Shown: piece by piece, positions 6,621 to 14,340 of the stretch | Position numbering within the stretch: position 1 is the first letter of the stretch | Layout: each line of letters opens with the position of its first letter | Source of the DNA: JALYUA01 sp038329555 | GTDB lineage: Bacteria > Acidobacteriota > Thermoanaerobaculia > UBA5066 > Gp7-AA6 | Reading direction: 5' to 3' | DNA: 31,825 bases | Assembly: GCA_038329555.1 (NCBI GenBank) | Contig: JBBQNC010000011.1 | Span: 1-31,825 of the forward strand | Made by a program: the position numbers and the translations under genes | The notes under the pieces: generated by a model | Told to the model about the DNA's origin: nothing | The model's database searches: none | The model's input: only the letters and a program-made list of their open reading frames with translations

Positions 6621-7889
6621 GTGGCCGTGACGGCCACCGACGCCCATCGCGCGATCGACGCGGTCTGGAGGATCGAGTCGCCGAGGTTGATCGCCGGCCT
6701 CGCGCGAATCGTCCGTGACGTCGGGCTGGCGGAGGATCTCGCGCAGGACGCCCTCGTGACGGCGCTCGAGCGATGGCCGGAGTCGGGCGTTCCGGACAAT
6801 CCGGGCGCGTGGCTCATGGCGACCGCGAAGCACCGGGCGATCGACCGGTTGCGGCGGAAGTCGCTCGTCGAGCGCAAGCACGAGGAGATCGGCCGCGAGA
6901 TCGAGGGTCAGCAGGAGGCAGCCGTGACGGAGCTCGACGCCGCGATCGACGACGACATCGGCGATGACCTGCTCCGCCTGATCTTCACGGCGTGCCATCC
7001 CGTTCTCTCGACGGACGCGCGCGTGGCCCTCACGCTGCGCCTCCTCGGGGGATTGACGACGGACGAGATCGCCCGCGCGTTCCTCGTCCCGGAGCCCACC
7101 GTCGCCCAGCGGATCGTGCGCGCCAAGAGAACACTCGCCGATGCGAAAGTCCCGTTCGAAGTCCCCCGCCGCGAGGAGTTCGCCGCGCGCCTGTCTTCGG
7201 TGCTCCAGGTCATATACCTCGTTTTCAACGAGGGATATGCCGCGACCGCCGGCGACGACTGGATGAGGCCCGGGCTCTGCGAGGACGCCCTCAGGCTCGG
7301 CCGCGTCCTCGCAGAGCTCGCTCCCAGGGAGCCGGAGGTCCACGGCCTCGTCGCGCTGATGGAGATCCAGGCGTCGCGCTCCCGCGCCCGTGTCGGCCCC
7401 TCGGGGGAGCCCGTGCTCCTGCTCGAGCAGGATCGCGCACGATGGGACCGGATCCTGATCCGCCGCGGGCTCGCGGCGCTCGAGCGAGCCGGGAAGCTCG
7501 GCGGCGCGCTCGGCCCTTACGCGCTGCAGGCCGCAATCGCCGCCTGCCACGCGAGGGCGCGCACTCCGGCGGAGACGGACTGGGAGGGCATCGCCCCGCT
7601 CTACGACGAGCTCTCGCGTGTCGGACCGTCGCCCGTCGTGGAGTTGAACCGTGCGGTGGCTGTCTCGATGGCGTTCGGTCCCTCCGCGGGCCTTCGTCTG
7701 GTCGATGCGCTGACGTCCGAGCCGGCCCTGGCCGAGTACCATCTCCTGCCGAGCGTGCGTGGTGACCTTCTCGCCAAGCTCGGGCGCGCCGCCGAAGCCC
7801 GCGCGGAGTTCGAGCGCGCGGCCGCGCTCACCGGCAACGCGCGCGAACGGGGGCTGCTGCTGGACCGGGCGGCCGCCTGCGGGCGCTGA
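6621..7889 (+). CDS. ECF42-type RNA polymerase sigma factor with C-terminal TPR-like extension
   Basis: 422 residues from GTG 6621. Residues about 10-75 form sigma region 2 (RDVGLAEDLAQDALVTALER, NPGAWLMATAKHRAIDRLRR). Residues about 125-170 form region 4 (VALTLRLLGGLTTDEIARAF, PTVAQRIVRAKRTL). The remaining 250 residues are the helical extension typical of ECF42, including LQVIYLVFNEGYAATAGDDW and repeated helices such as SVRGDLLAKLGRAAEARAEF. In this group the extension replaces a conventional anti-sigma partner, and none is encoded nearby. Four DGPF genes upstream are the usual partners and likely targets. The inducing signal is not known. Confidence 0.95.
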   Translation: MAVTATDAHRAIDAVWRIESPRLIAGLARIVRDVGLAEDLAQDALVTALERWPESGVPDNPGAWLMATAKHRAIDRLRRKSLVERKHEEIGREIEGQQEAAVTELDAAIDDDIGDDLLRLIFTACHPVLSTDARVALTLRLLGGLTTDEIARAFLVPEPTVAQRIVRAKRTLADAKVPFEVPRREEFAARLSSVLQVIYLVFNEGYAATAGDDWMRPGLCEDALRLGRVLAELAPREPEVHGLVALMEIQASRSRARVGPSGEPVLLLEQDRARWDRILIRRGLAALERAGKLGGALGPYALQAAIAACHARARTPAETDWEGIAPLYDELSRVGPSPVVELNRAVAVSMAFGPSAGLRLVDALTSEPALAEYHLLPSVRGDLLAKLGRAAEARAEFERAAALTGNARERGLLLDRAAACGR

Positions 7890-7920
7890 TCCGAGCGGAC
7901 GCCGCCGGCGTGACGAAGGC

Positions 7921-8748
7921 ATGATCGTTCACCTCATCGACGGCACGTACGAGCTGTTTCGCCACTTTTACGGCATTCGGAGCTTCAAGAAGGGGGAGGA
8001 CCCGCCGTTCGGAGCCGTGATCGGTGTGCTCCATACGGTCCTCGAGACGATCGAGAAGGGCGCGACGCACATCGGAGTCGCCACCGATCACGGGATCGAG
8101 TCGTTTCGCAACGGCCTCTGGCCCGGCTACAAGACGAGCGCGGGCATGGAGCGTGCGCTCCTCGCCCAATTCCATCCGCTCGAGGACGCGCTCGCGGCCA
8201 TGGGAGTGGCGGTCTGGCCGATGACCGCGCTCGAGGCGGACGACGCCCTGGCCTCCGCGGCTCGGATCGCGTCGGAAGACGGGAACGTGCAGAAGGTCTG
8301 CATCTGGACCCCTGACAAGGACCTCGCCCAATGCGTGCGCGGCGAGCGGGTCGTGCAGATCGACCGCCGGGCTCAGACGATCCGCGACGCCGAAGGCGTT
8401 CGCGCGAAGTTCGGGGTGGTGCCCGCTCTGATCCCCGATTTCCTGGCCCTGGTCGGCGATGCCGCGGATGGATATCCCGGCATTCCGGGGATCGGGCCCG
8501 TCACCGCGGCCAGGCTTCTCAACCGGCACGGCGTCATCGAAGACTTCCCTCCCGCCGTCCTGGGAAATCGCCGCGATCTCGCTCTGCTCTTCAAGAACCT
8601 GGCGACGCTCAGGACCGACGCGCCGCTCTTCCGCGACGTCGAGGAGCTCTCTTGGCGCGGCCCGACCGCCGGGTTTGCCGCATGGACGCGCCGCTTCGGA
8701 GATTCCCGCCTGCAGGAGCGGGCCGTGAAGGCGCCCGTCGCCACGTGA
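7921..8748 (+). CDS. 5'-3' exonuclease / FEN-like nuclease
   Basis: 275 residues starting MIVHLIDGTYELFRHFYG. It has the ordered acidic residues of the PolA N-terminal nuclease fold: D7 in IDGTYE, D59 in ATDHGIESFRNG, EADDALAS, WTPDKDLAQC, then the helix-hairpin-helix region LVGDAADGYPGIPGIGPVTA. There is no polymerase domain, so it is a stand-alone flap nuclease. It starts 31 bases after the sigma factor stop and might ride on the same transcript. The upstream open frame has no better start. Probable role: RNA primer or flap removal in repair. Confidence 0.92.
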   Translation: MIVHLIDGTYELFRHFYGIRSFKKGEDPPFGAVIGVLHTVLETIEKGATHIGVATDHGIESFRNGLWPGYKTSAGMERALLAQFHPLEDALAAMGVAVWPMTALEADDALASAARIASEDGNVQKVCIWTPDKDLAQCVRGERVVQIDRRAQTIRDAEGVRAKFGVVPALIPDFLALVGDAADGYPGIPGIGPVTAARLLNRHGVIEDFPPAVLGNRRDLALLFKNLATLRTDAPLFRDVEELSWRGPTAGFAAWTRRFGDSRLQERAVKAPVAT

Positions 8749-8810
8749 CCACGCGGCCGACTCCTGGAGGGTCGACGTCAAGAGGCGAACCGGTTTTTCT
8801 GATCTCTGAT

Positions 8811-8844
8811 CTCCTCTCCACCCACGACAGCGGGGGAGAGGGAG
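8811..8844. terminator. imperfect GC-rich hairpin between convergent genes
   Basis: CTCCTCTCC (8811-8819) pairs with GGGGAGAGGGAG (8833-8844) with one bulge. It lies between the exonuclease stop and the convergent DUF1428 stop, where a bidirectional terminator would be expected. There is no clear T tract on either side. TGATCTC is directly repeated just upstream. The rest of the 157-base gap shows nothing else. Confidence 0.35.
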
Positions 8845-8905
8845 CTCCCAAGCGCGGCGTCGCGCGGCCAGGGCCGGCGCCGGCTGATGTCGACTGTTCG
8901 AGTCT

Positions 8906-9262
8906 CTAGGCCGCGACCAGGACCTTGAAACCGCCGTAGATCATCCGCTTCGTGTCGAAGGGCATCGTCTGGGGGCTCATTTCCGTGATACGCGGGTCCT
9001 TCATGACCCGCTTGTTGACCGCATCGCGATGCGCGCGCGATTTGAAGACGACCCACGAAAAGACGACAGTCTCACCGGGCTTCACCTTCACGGCGCGCGG
9101 GAAGGGCACGCCCCACGCGTTCTTGAGGTCCTCGCCGACGCACTCCCGGTACTCCAGGGCGCCGTGATCCCGCCAGACCCGGCCGGCCTTCTGAGCCATG
9201 CGGCGATAGGCCGCCAGGTTCTTACTGGGTATGGGCAGGACGTATCCATCGACGTATTGCAT
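8906..9262 (-). CDS. DUF1428 (YbaA-like) family protein
   Basis: 118 residues, start fixed by AGGAGG upstream of the ATG at 9262. It opens MQYVDGYVLPIPSKNLAAYR and continues AGRVWRDHGALEYRECVGED, ETVVFSWVVFKSRAHRDAVN and MPFDTKRMIYGGFKVLV. This is the standard full-length DUF1428 sequence, a dimeric alpha-beta barrel of unknown substrate, cytoplasmic. It is monocistronic or loosely linked with the VOC gene upstream (gap about 107 bases). Members are often found near DGPF and VOC genes, as here. Confidence 0.93.
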   Translation of the reverse strand: MQYVDGYVLPIPSKNLAAYRRMAQKAGRVWRDHGALEYRECVGEDLKNAWGVPFPRAVKVKPGETVVFSWVVFKSRAHRDAVNKRVMKDPRITEMSPQTMPFDTKRMIYGGFKVLVAA

Positions 9263-9369
9263 GAGACCTCCTTCTGGATCGCCGCATTCTTACCCGGCGT
9301 GCACTCCCGACGACGTCCGCGACGATGCCGGTCGTCCGCTCCGTTCCATCGAGACGCTCGAATAGAACG

Positions 9370-9747
9370 CTACTGGCTGCTCAGCGCGTGGATGTTCCCG
9401 TCCGGATCCTTGAACCACGCGATCCGATGGGTTCCCTGCACGTGGACTTCGCCTTCGTGCTTCGTCCCGGGGAACTCGTACTTCTCGAAAGCGACTCCCT
9501 TCGCCTTGAGGGCCTTCACGATCTCGTCGACGTCCCCTCCGGCCAGCCATGTGACGGCGGTCGCCCTATTGGTTCCGGCGAATTGAGACTCGTAGACCAT
9601 GATCGTGGAGCTCCCGCCCTTGTAGAGGGCCACTCCTCGTTGGTCCGCATGAATCCGAGTCAAGCCGAGCTTGCCCTCGTAGAAGCCGATTGCCGCGTCG
9701 AGGTTCTTGACGGCGATCGTCGGGTTGGCGTCCTTGTCTCCCAGCAT
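9370..9747 (-). CDS. VOC (glyoxalase/bleomycin-resistance-like) family protein
   Basis: 125 residues from ATG 9747, chosen because GAGGAGG lies six bases before it; an in-frame ATG six codons upstream lacks such a site. The sequence is a single VOC module pair: NPTIAVKNLDAAIGFYEGKL, then VMVYESQ-type strand (SSTIMVYESQFAG), GGDVDEIVKALKAKGVAFEK and the closing IAWFKDPDGNIHALSSQ. The DPDGN loop and terminal strand are typical. Candidate metal ligands are H and E positions in HVQGTHRIAWF and near the ends, but the reaction is unknown. It is intact, unlike the VOC copy at 4120-4411. Confidence 0.92.
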   Translation of the reverse strand: MLGDKDANPTIAVKNLDAAIGFYEGKLGLTRIHADQRGVALYKGGSSTIMVYESQFAGTNRATAVTWLAGGDVDEIVKALKAKGVAFEKYEFPGTKHEGEVHVQGTHRIAWFKDPDGNIHALSSQ

Positions 9748-9858
9748 TTGAACCTCCTCTGTCATCCGTCTCGAGACTCCGTCGGCTCCGGTCCCGGCCG
9801 TCCAAACCTCGACCGGGCGTGCCCGGAGACTCTGGCATATCGCGTCGCCTCGGGCGCG

Positions 9859-10295
9859 TCAGGCCTTCGCCACGTACCGCGCGAGGCGTTCGAAGGACTC
9901 GCTCCAGCCGCCCCAATGCGAATTGCGTTCCCGAACGGAGGGAAAGACGGCCTGGCGAATGGTCATCTTCGTCTTCGCGCCGTGCTCGGCGAAGTTCACC
10001 GTGACCAGCGTTTTGTGGCCGGGATGACCCTCGCGTTTCTCCCAGGCCCAGGTGAAGACGAGCCGCTCCGGCTCTACGACTTCCCGGTACACGCCTCGAA
10101 CCCAGAAGTCGACGCCCTCGGGAGATCGCATGGCGATGCGGAACCTGCCTCCGGGCCGGACGTCCAGGCTTCGACGGGTCGTGGTGAAGCCCGTCGGCCC
10201 CCCACCACCGCGCGACGGCCGCGGGTTCCGTCCAGGCCTGGAAGACGACGTGAGCGGCGCGTCGAAGGGACCACCACCTTGCTGGCGGGAAGCAT
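9859..10295 (-). pseudogene. AHSA1-type SRPBCC gene, frameshifted and N-terminally truncated
   Basis: The C-terminal 95 residues are intact (GFTTTRRSLDVRPGGRFRIA, GVYREVVEPERLVFTWAWEK, SHWGGWSESFERLARYVAKA). Upstream, the motifs FDAP, VVFQAWTEPAAVARWWG and GPTGFTTT fall in alternating frames. Removing one G from the run of six would give the canonical WWGPTGF, and adding one base after CTCAC would give APLTVVFQAW. Just before FDAP the coding signal ends, exactly where a different gene fragment begins on the other strand. A nominal start at 10295 (MLPASKVVVP) lies inside that other fragment and may be spurious. The left boundary is sure; the right is not. Confidence 0.8.
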
Positions 10296-10473
10296 CCTCG
10301 CGCATCTCTGTTTCACGTCCTCGGTTCTCGCCTACGAGGAGCCGACGCTGACCCGGGCGTATCCGGACGAGTACGCGGTGTTTCGCGCGAACGTTCCGCG
10401 CTGGATCCCGCGACTTCGTCCGTGGGGTGAACGTGGACGGATCTCCGAGCCATCCGCCGGCAGAGAAGGGTGA
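10264..10473 (+). pseudogene. C-terminal stub of an isoprenylcysteine carboxyl methyltransferase-like gene
   Basis: On the plus strand TTTLLAGSILAHLCFTSSVL is followed by AYEEPTLTRAYPDEYAVFRA and NVPRWIPRLRPW. This is the characteristic end of ICMT/phospholipid methyltransferase-family membrane enzymes (last transmembrane helix, YEEP.L motif, E-Y spacing, VPRW.PR). Only about the last 55 residues are present. The frame to the left belongs to the antisense AHSA1 gene, so the rest of the enzyme is missing. It is best read as the product of a deletion, or of a misassembly join at about 10262. The stop is at 10471-10473. Confidence 0.65.
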
Positions 10474-10498
10474 CGCCTCTCGAGAAGCGGGCGGGCTT

Positions 10499-11020
10499 CT
10501 AAAGGATCGGACAGCGGCCGAGCCGGCTCGGCTTTCCAAGAGTCAGCCGGAAGGGTCCGAGGGGCGGGAGTCCTTCGACCGAAACGCTCAGGATCATCGT
10601 CCGTCCATCGGTCCAGCCGATGTAGCGCGCCGGGACGCGAGATGGCGTGTCGTCGATCGGGGTTGGTCCCCCTTCCCGGACCAGCGTCCCGATGAGATCG
10701 AAGCGCCCGGTCTCGTCCGATCCGAGCGAATCTGTGACGTTGCCGTGCGCGCAGAAGAGCCTGACGGAGGCTCCGGCGGGCGTTACGACGAGCTCGGCCT
10801 GGTCGCCGCCCCAGACGCCGGCCGGCAGGGAGATGATGCTCCCGCGCGCACCGATCACTCTCGTCACCGGGCGGCGCGAGAGACCGGCCGTCGGGGCGCT
10901 CGCGGACGCCTGCGCCTTCTCGGAGACGCTCCGTGGCGCCGTCGGCGAGCGATCCGAGCAGGCGGCCTCGAGCGCAAGAGCGAGAGACGTCACGACGAGG
11001 AGCCTGGGCAAACGTTTCAT
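10499..11020 (-). CDS. predicted lipoprotein, unknown function
   Basis: 173 residues from ATG 11020. It opens MKRLPRLLVVTSLALALEAAC, a signal peptide ending in a lipobox-like LEAAC with the cysteine at residue 21, so it is probably lipidated and faces the periplasm. A Ser/Ala/Pro-rich linker follows. The remainder (GARGSIISLPAGVWGGDQAE, LVVTPAGASVRLFCAHG, RFDLIGTLVREGG, RYIGWTDGRTMILSVSVEG) is beta-rich and ends PFRLTLGKPSRLGRCPIL. I do not recognise a named domain. Similar short lipoproteins with this mature sequence style are common in Acidobacteria-like genomes. An upstream ATG (11041) is in frame but less well placed. Confidence 0.75.
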   Translation of the reverse strand: MKRLPRLLVVTSLALALEAACSDRSPTAPRSVSEKAQASASAPTAGLSRRPVTRVIGARGSIISLPAGVWGGDQAELVVTPAGASVRLFCAHGNVTDSLGSDETGRFDLIGTLVREGGPTPIDDTPSRVPARYIGWTDGRTMILSVSVEGLPPLGPFRLTLGKPSRLGRCPIL

Positions 11021-11156
11021 GGGCGTGGTGCCTTTTTCCAATTCTACGTCCGGCGAGACCGAAAAAGTGGCTCTCTTCGGGGCAGGTGTCGGGGCCGCGA
11101 GGCTCTCCCGCCCGGCTTCGATAAGCTATGCACCATGAGCCTGCGGTATCCCGCCC

Positions 11157-11654
11157 ATGAGTGAACGCGCCGCCTCTCCCGAGGAGGACGTCGCCTCGGT
11201 CGACGGCGTCGTCCGCGCGATCTACGAGGTGGTCTCCGGCCCCGCCGGACCGCGCGACTGGGACCGCGAGCGCAGGCTCTTCCTCCCGGGCGGCCGCCTG
11301 CTCCCCGCGAGGCCAGGCCCCGCCGGCGGGAGGATGGGGGACATCTTCGACATCGAAGGCTACATCGCTTCGCGCTCGGAGTACTTCGAGAAGAACAACT
11401 TCTACGAGACGGAATTCGCGCGCCGCACGTTCGTCTTCGGCGGTACCGCTCACGTGCTCTCCGCCTACGAAGGGGCGACGGCGCCCGGCGAGAAACCCTT
11501 CATGCGCGGGATCAACAGCATCCAGCTCTTTTTCGACGAGGTGCGCTGGTGGGTGCTGAGCATCGCGTGGGACAACGAGCGGCCGGACAATCCGTTTCCG
11601 GACCTGACGGGGTTCGAACGGTCCGGCGGGGCTAGAGACCGGGAAGTGACGTAG
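11157..11654 (+). CDS. NTF2-like (SnoaL-type) family protein
   Basis: 165 residues. The order of elements fits the nuclear transport factor 2 cone fold: an N-terminal helix ASVDGVVRAIYEVVSGPAG, a helix-turn with DWDRERRLFLPGGRLLP, the middle IFDIEGYIASRSEYFEKNNF, then three strands (RRTFVFGGTAHVLSAYEG, GINSIQLFFDEVRWWVLS, IAWDNERPDNPFP). There is no signal peptide. The start lies in a weak context, and ATG 11157 is preferred because it yields the full N-terminal helix. Members act as small-molecule isomerases, hydrolases or binding proteins; nothing here fixes the substrate. Confidence 0.85.
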   Translation: MSERAASPEEDVASVDGVVRAIYEVVSGPAGPRDWDRERRLFLPGGRLLPARPGPAGGRMGDIFDIEGYIASRSEYFEKNNFYETEFARRTFVFGGTAHVLSAYEGATAPGEKPFMRGINSIQLFFDEVRWWVLSIAWDNERPDNPFPDLTGFERSGGARDREVT

Positions 11655-11693
11655 GCGACCGAGCCGGCTTTCGCGTGACTCGTTCTTTTCCGT

Positions 11694-11776
11694 GTCCTCC
11701 CCTCGACGAGAGGAGGACTCGGCAAACATCTGACCGTGGCGACGAATGCGGAGGTCCCGGGGTCATATGTCGCCAC
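11694..11776. repeat. two inverted repeats between convergent genes
   Basis: GTCCTCC (11694-11700) pairs with GGAGGAC (11712-11718), with CTC/GAG inside the loop extending the hairpin. A second perfect repeat, GTGGCGAC (11736-11743) with GTCGCCAC (11769-11776), follows. They sit between the NTF2-like stop and the convergent HAF-protein stop, so a termination or mRNA-end role is plausible. There is no T tract. The remainder of the 215-base gap is unremarkable. Confidence 0.4.
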
Positions 11777-11869
11777 GAAGGCATGGCGCCCCATCCCTGC
11801 CGAAGCGGCTGGCCGACTGATTCGGACAGTATGACTCCGGGCCCTCATGGGGCCGCTTGCAGGGCTGCC

Positions 11870-13069
11870 TCAGTGCCGTTCATGGTCGGGAGTCGCCAGG
11901 AAAGCGGGCGCCTCGCCTGTCTTGGGATCGAAGGCGCCCCCCGCGATCTCACCGGAAGAATTGATGTCGTTGGCATAGACCAGATGGAGGGAGCCGAGCG
12001 GAACTCGGGTGTTGAGGTCTGTCATGACGCCGTCTTCCCAGAGGAACGCTCGGGAGCCGCTTGCACCGATCGACTGGCCCACCACCTGCCCTCGATCGTT
12101 AATGCCGAAGGCCAGGCTGAAAACGTCCCCTGGAAGCGTGCCGAGATCCTGGATGCCACCGCTTCTGGTCCAGAGGAAAGCGTGAAAATTGACCGCGCCA
12201 CTCTCGTCGCCGGGCAAGTCAGAGAAACCGACGATTTGACCTCGATTATTGATGGCGGTGGGAGTGTTCCACGCCACGCCGCCCAGATTGCCAATGTCAG
12301 TCACGGTGCCGTCATGCCAGAGCACGGCGTGAGCGGCGCTGAATCTTCCGACAGCCCTATCGCAAATTCCGGAAATGCCGACAACCTGGCCCTTGTCGTT
12401 GATCGCCGTTGCTGCCGACGTCGTGTCGCCCGGGATCGGAGAGAGCTCTTGGATCGATCCGTCTTTCGACTCCCAGACCGCGGCCCTGAACTGGAGGACC
12501 TGTGGGGCTACGCAGGTTGAATCATGAACGGTGTTTTCTGCCCATCCGACGACCTGGCCCCGGCTGTTCATGCCGGCGGCATAGCCGTTATTACCCCCCA
12601 AGGTGGGGAGCGAGGTCATCACACCGTCCTGCCACACGAACCCGAGGCATGTATGGCCCGTTACCGTGGGGAAAAAAGCGGCACAACTCCATCTCTCCCC
12701 CAGAGGGTCTAACGTGGAAGTTTCGGCTATACCGGCAATCTGACCCCTCTCATTCTTATTTGGCCAGATCACGGCGCTGTTGGGTCCTCCGAGCGTGCCG
12801 AGGTCGATAGTCAATCCGTTTCGCCAGAGCGTTGCGTGAGCACGCGTATCCCCCGCAAGGTTGGAAAACCCCGTGACCCAGCTTCGGTTATTGATGCTAC
12901 TGGCTCCGCTGGCCGTTCCGCCGAGCATACCGAGCTTGACAAGGGTGTAGTTGGGCACGTTGTTTTGTCCCGGCGGGTCTTGCTCAACGGGGTGAACCGG
13001 GGCCGCCAGCGCAGCAACCACAGCAAAACCGATCATCGTGGCGACGCACGTCAGGATCTTGGATTTCAT
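11870..13069 (-). CDS. exported HAF-repeat protein
   Basis: 399 residues with a signal peptide (MKSKILTCVATMIGFAVVAA, cleavage about residue 23) and GAGGAGGG before the ATG. The mature protein consists of about seven units of 35-55 residues, each holding a turn such as INNRGQIVGFSD, MNSRGQVVGWAE, INDKGQVVGIS or INDRGQVVGQS and a strand pair like HAFLWTRSGGIQDLGTLPGD. This is the HAF family of predicted extracellular repeats, probably a beta-propeller-like fold. Two cysteine pairs (CAAFFPTVTGHTC, CVAP with CDRA) could form disulphides. It is flanked by long non-coding DNA, so it likely has its own promoter. Function unknown. Confidence 0.92.
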   Translation of the reverse strand: MKSKILTCVATMIGFAVVAALAAPVHPVEQDPPGQNNVPNYTLVKLGMLGGTASGASSINNRSWVTGFSNLAGDTRAHATLWRNGLTIDLGTLGGPNSAVIWPNKNERGQIAGIAETSTLDPLGERWSCAAFFPTVTGHTCLGFVWQDGVMTSLPTLGGNNGYAAGMNSRGQVVGWAENTVHDSTCVAPQVLQFRAAVWESKDGSIQELSPIPGDTTSAATAINDKGQVVGISGICDRAVGRFSAAHAVLWHDGTVTDIGNLGGVAWNTPTAINNRGQIVGFSDLPGDESGAVNFHAFLWTRSGGIQDLGTLPGDVFSLAFGINDRGQVVGQSIGASGSRAFLWEDGVMTDLNTRVPLGSLHLVYANDINSSGEIAGGAFDPKTGEAPAFLATPDHERH

Positions 13070-13494
13070 GTTCCCTCCTCTTTCGGTTTGTTCTCGAAGC
13101 CCGGCACCCTTTCACTTTGTCCAACGCGACGCGTCCCGCTGACCTACTGACCCGACGAGTACGCGCGATGCAGACGGATCCTCCGATGCACAAAGCACGA
13201 GGGTCGAGTTCCTCGTAAGACACTTCCTTGACGTTTCCAGCACTGCAGTCGCAGAGAGCAATGCAGGTGCCACGGCGTCGATGCGAGGCGTCGGAACGAA
13301 TTGACCGAAAAGAGGAACGACGATCACCGACGGGGGAACGAATGGAAGCCGCGCCGACTCTGAGAATCCGGCCCGTTCAGTCTTTTGAAGTGTCTGCAAC
13401 TTTTTTGAATCGAACCCGCGGCCAAGGAGGCGTTTCACGCGGTGAAAAGGTCCTGTCCGAGAATGTTTACCCGCGCCTCTGCGAAGAGTCGAGG
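13070..13494. other. 425-base intergenic region
   Basis: No gene could be supported here. Short frames on both strands lack ribosome sites and recognisable domains, and the DNA is less GC-rich than its neighbours. It contains a perfect inverted repeat TTTCAC-GCG-GTGAAA (13433-13447), 48 bases beyond the LytTR stop codon. The right-to-left strand leads into the HAF gene, so its promoter should lie here. TTGGAC near 13120 on that strand is the only -35-like site I noticed, with no convincing -10. Confidence 0.4.
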
Positions 13495-14340
13495 CTATGC
13501 TCTATCCCCTGCGATCTCGAAAACGCGGAGTCTGTGTGACCGGCTCATCGCGATACGGGTGCCGTCGTCTAGGATCACGCTCGGCGGGCCGGGCGAACAG
13601 ACGACCTCGCTGACGTGATCGAGGTTGACGATGGCGGAGCGGTGAATGCGCGCGAAACGCGCCGGATCGAGGCGCCCTTCGACGCGGCTGATCGACTCGC
13701 GGAGCCGGTGCGTGGCGTCGCGCGTGTGCAGGCATGAGTACTTCGCGTCGGCCTCGACCCACTCGATCTCGCCGATTTTGAGGATCAGGACTTGTCCGCG
13801 AGAGCGGATCCAGAGGTGCTGGGGGTAAGTCCGGACGTCGCGAACTTCGGCGAGAAGAGCCCCCAACCGCTCGGAGAGCTCCCGGAAGTGGTCGCTGCGC
13901 AGATGTAGCCGGAGACGATCGAGCGTAGCGCGGAAGCGCAGGTCTGTGACCGGCTTCACGATGTAGTCGAAAGCGTTCACCTGGAAGGCCTCCGCGGCGA
14001 ACCGGTCGTGGCTCGCGATGACGATAGTCACGGGGAATCGCTCGACGCCGATGTTTCGGACGACTTCATACCGGTTCATTTCCGGCGGGTCGACGTCGAG
14101 CAGCACCACATCGGGCGCGAGACGCCGCACGGAATCGATCGCCTCTCTCCCGCACGTCGCTTCGCCCACGATTTCCATGCCGGGTTCGGTCTCTATGAGA
14201 CAACGGAAGGCCGAACTCACCCGGGGATCGTTCTCGACGATCAAGAAGCGGATCGGACCCGAGGCCGCGACGGCGACAGCTGCAACCATTGAAGAATCCA
14301 TTGCGTCCGAGCTTTTTCCTCTATCGACGAGGGCCGTCAT
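13495..14340 (-). CDS. LytTR-family response regulator
   Basis: 281 residues from ATG 14340. The receiver domain spans about residues 29-145: acidic pocket in FLIVENDPRV, phosphoacceptor aspartate in DVVLLDVDPPEMN, conserved lysine in FDYIVKPVTD. The C-terminal LytTR DNA-binding domain spans about 175-275 (WIRSRGQVLILKIGEIEWVE, SISRVEGRLDPARFARIHRS, IAMSRSHRLRVFEI). The start is chosen because it overlaps the NIPSNAP stop as ATGA, implying translational coupling; an upstream in-frame start at 14361 is less likely. There is no partner histidine kinase in the window. LytTR regulators act as dimers on direct repeats; the targets are unknown. Confidence 0.93.
   Translation of the reverse strand: MTALVDRGKSSDAMDSSMVAAVAVAASGPIRFLIVENDPRVSSAFRCLIETEPGMEIVGEATCGREAIDSVRRLAPDVVLLDVDPPEMNRYEVVRNIGVERFPVTIVIASHDRFAAEAFQVNAFDYIVKPVTDLRFRATLDRLRLHLRSDHFRELSERLGALLAEVRDVRTYPQHLWIRSRGQVLILKIGEIEWVEADAKYSCLHTRDATHRLRESISRVEGRLDPARFARIHRSAIVNLDHVSEVVCSPGPPSVILDDGTRIAMSRSHRLRVFEIAGDRA

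Noticed and set aside
6282..7922. 546-residue open frame on the minus strand
   Set aside because: It is antisense to the ECF42 gene and the last DGPF gene; composition typical of a shadow frame.
8885..8915. TGTCGA followed by CGAC as a second ECF42 promoter
   Set aside because: The spacing is 20 bases and it points into the antisense of DUF1428, so it is probably chance.
11694..11776. Possible CRISPR or transposon end
   Set aside because: Only two unrelated inverted repeats, no repeated units or transposase nearby.
13228..13539. 103-residue plus-strand frame in the gap before the LytTR gene
   Set aside because: No ribosome site, no recognisable motif, overlaps the LytTR gene end.
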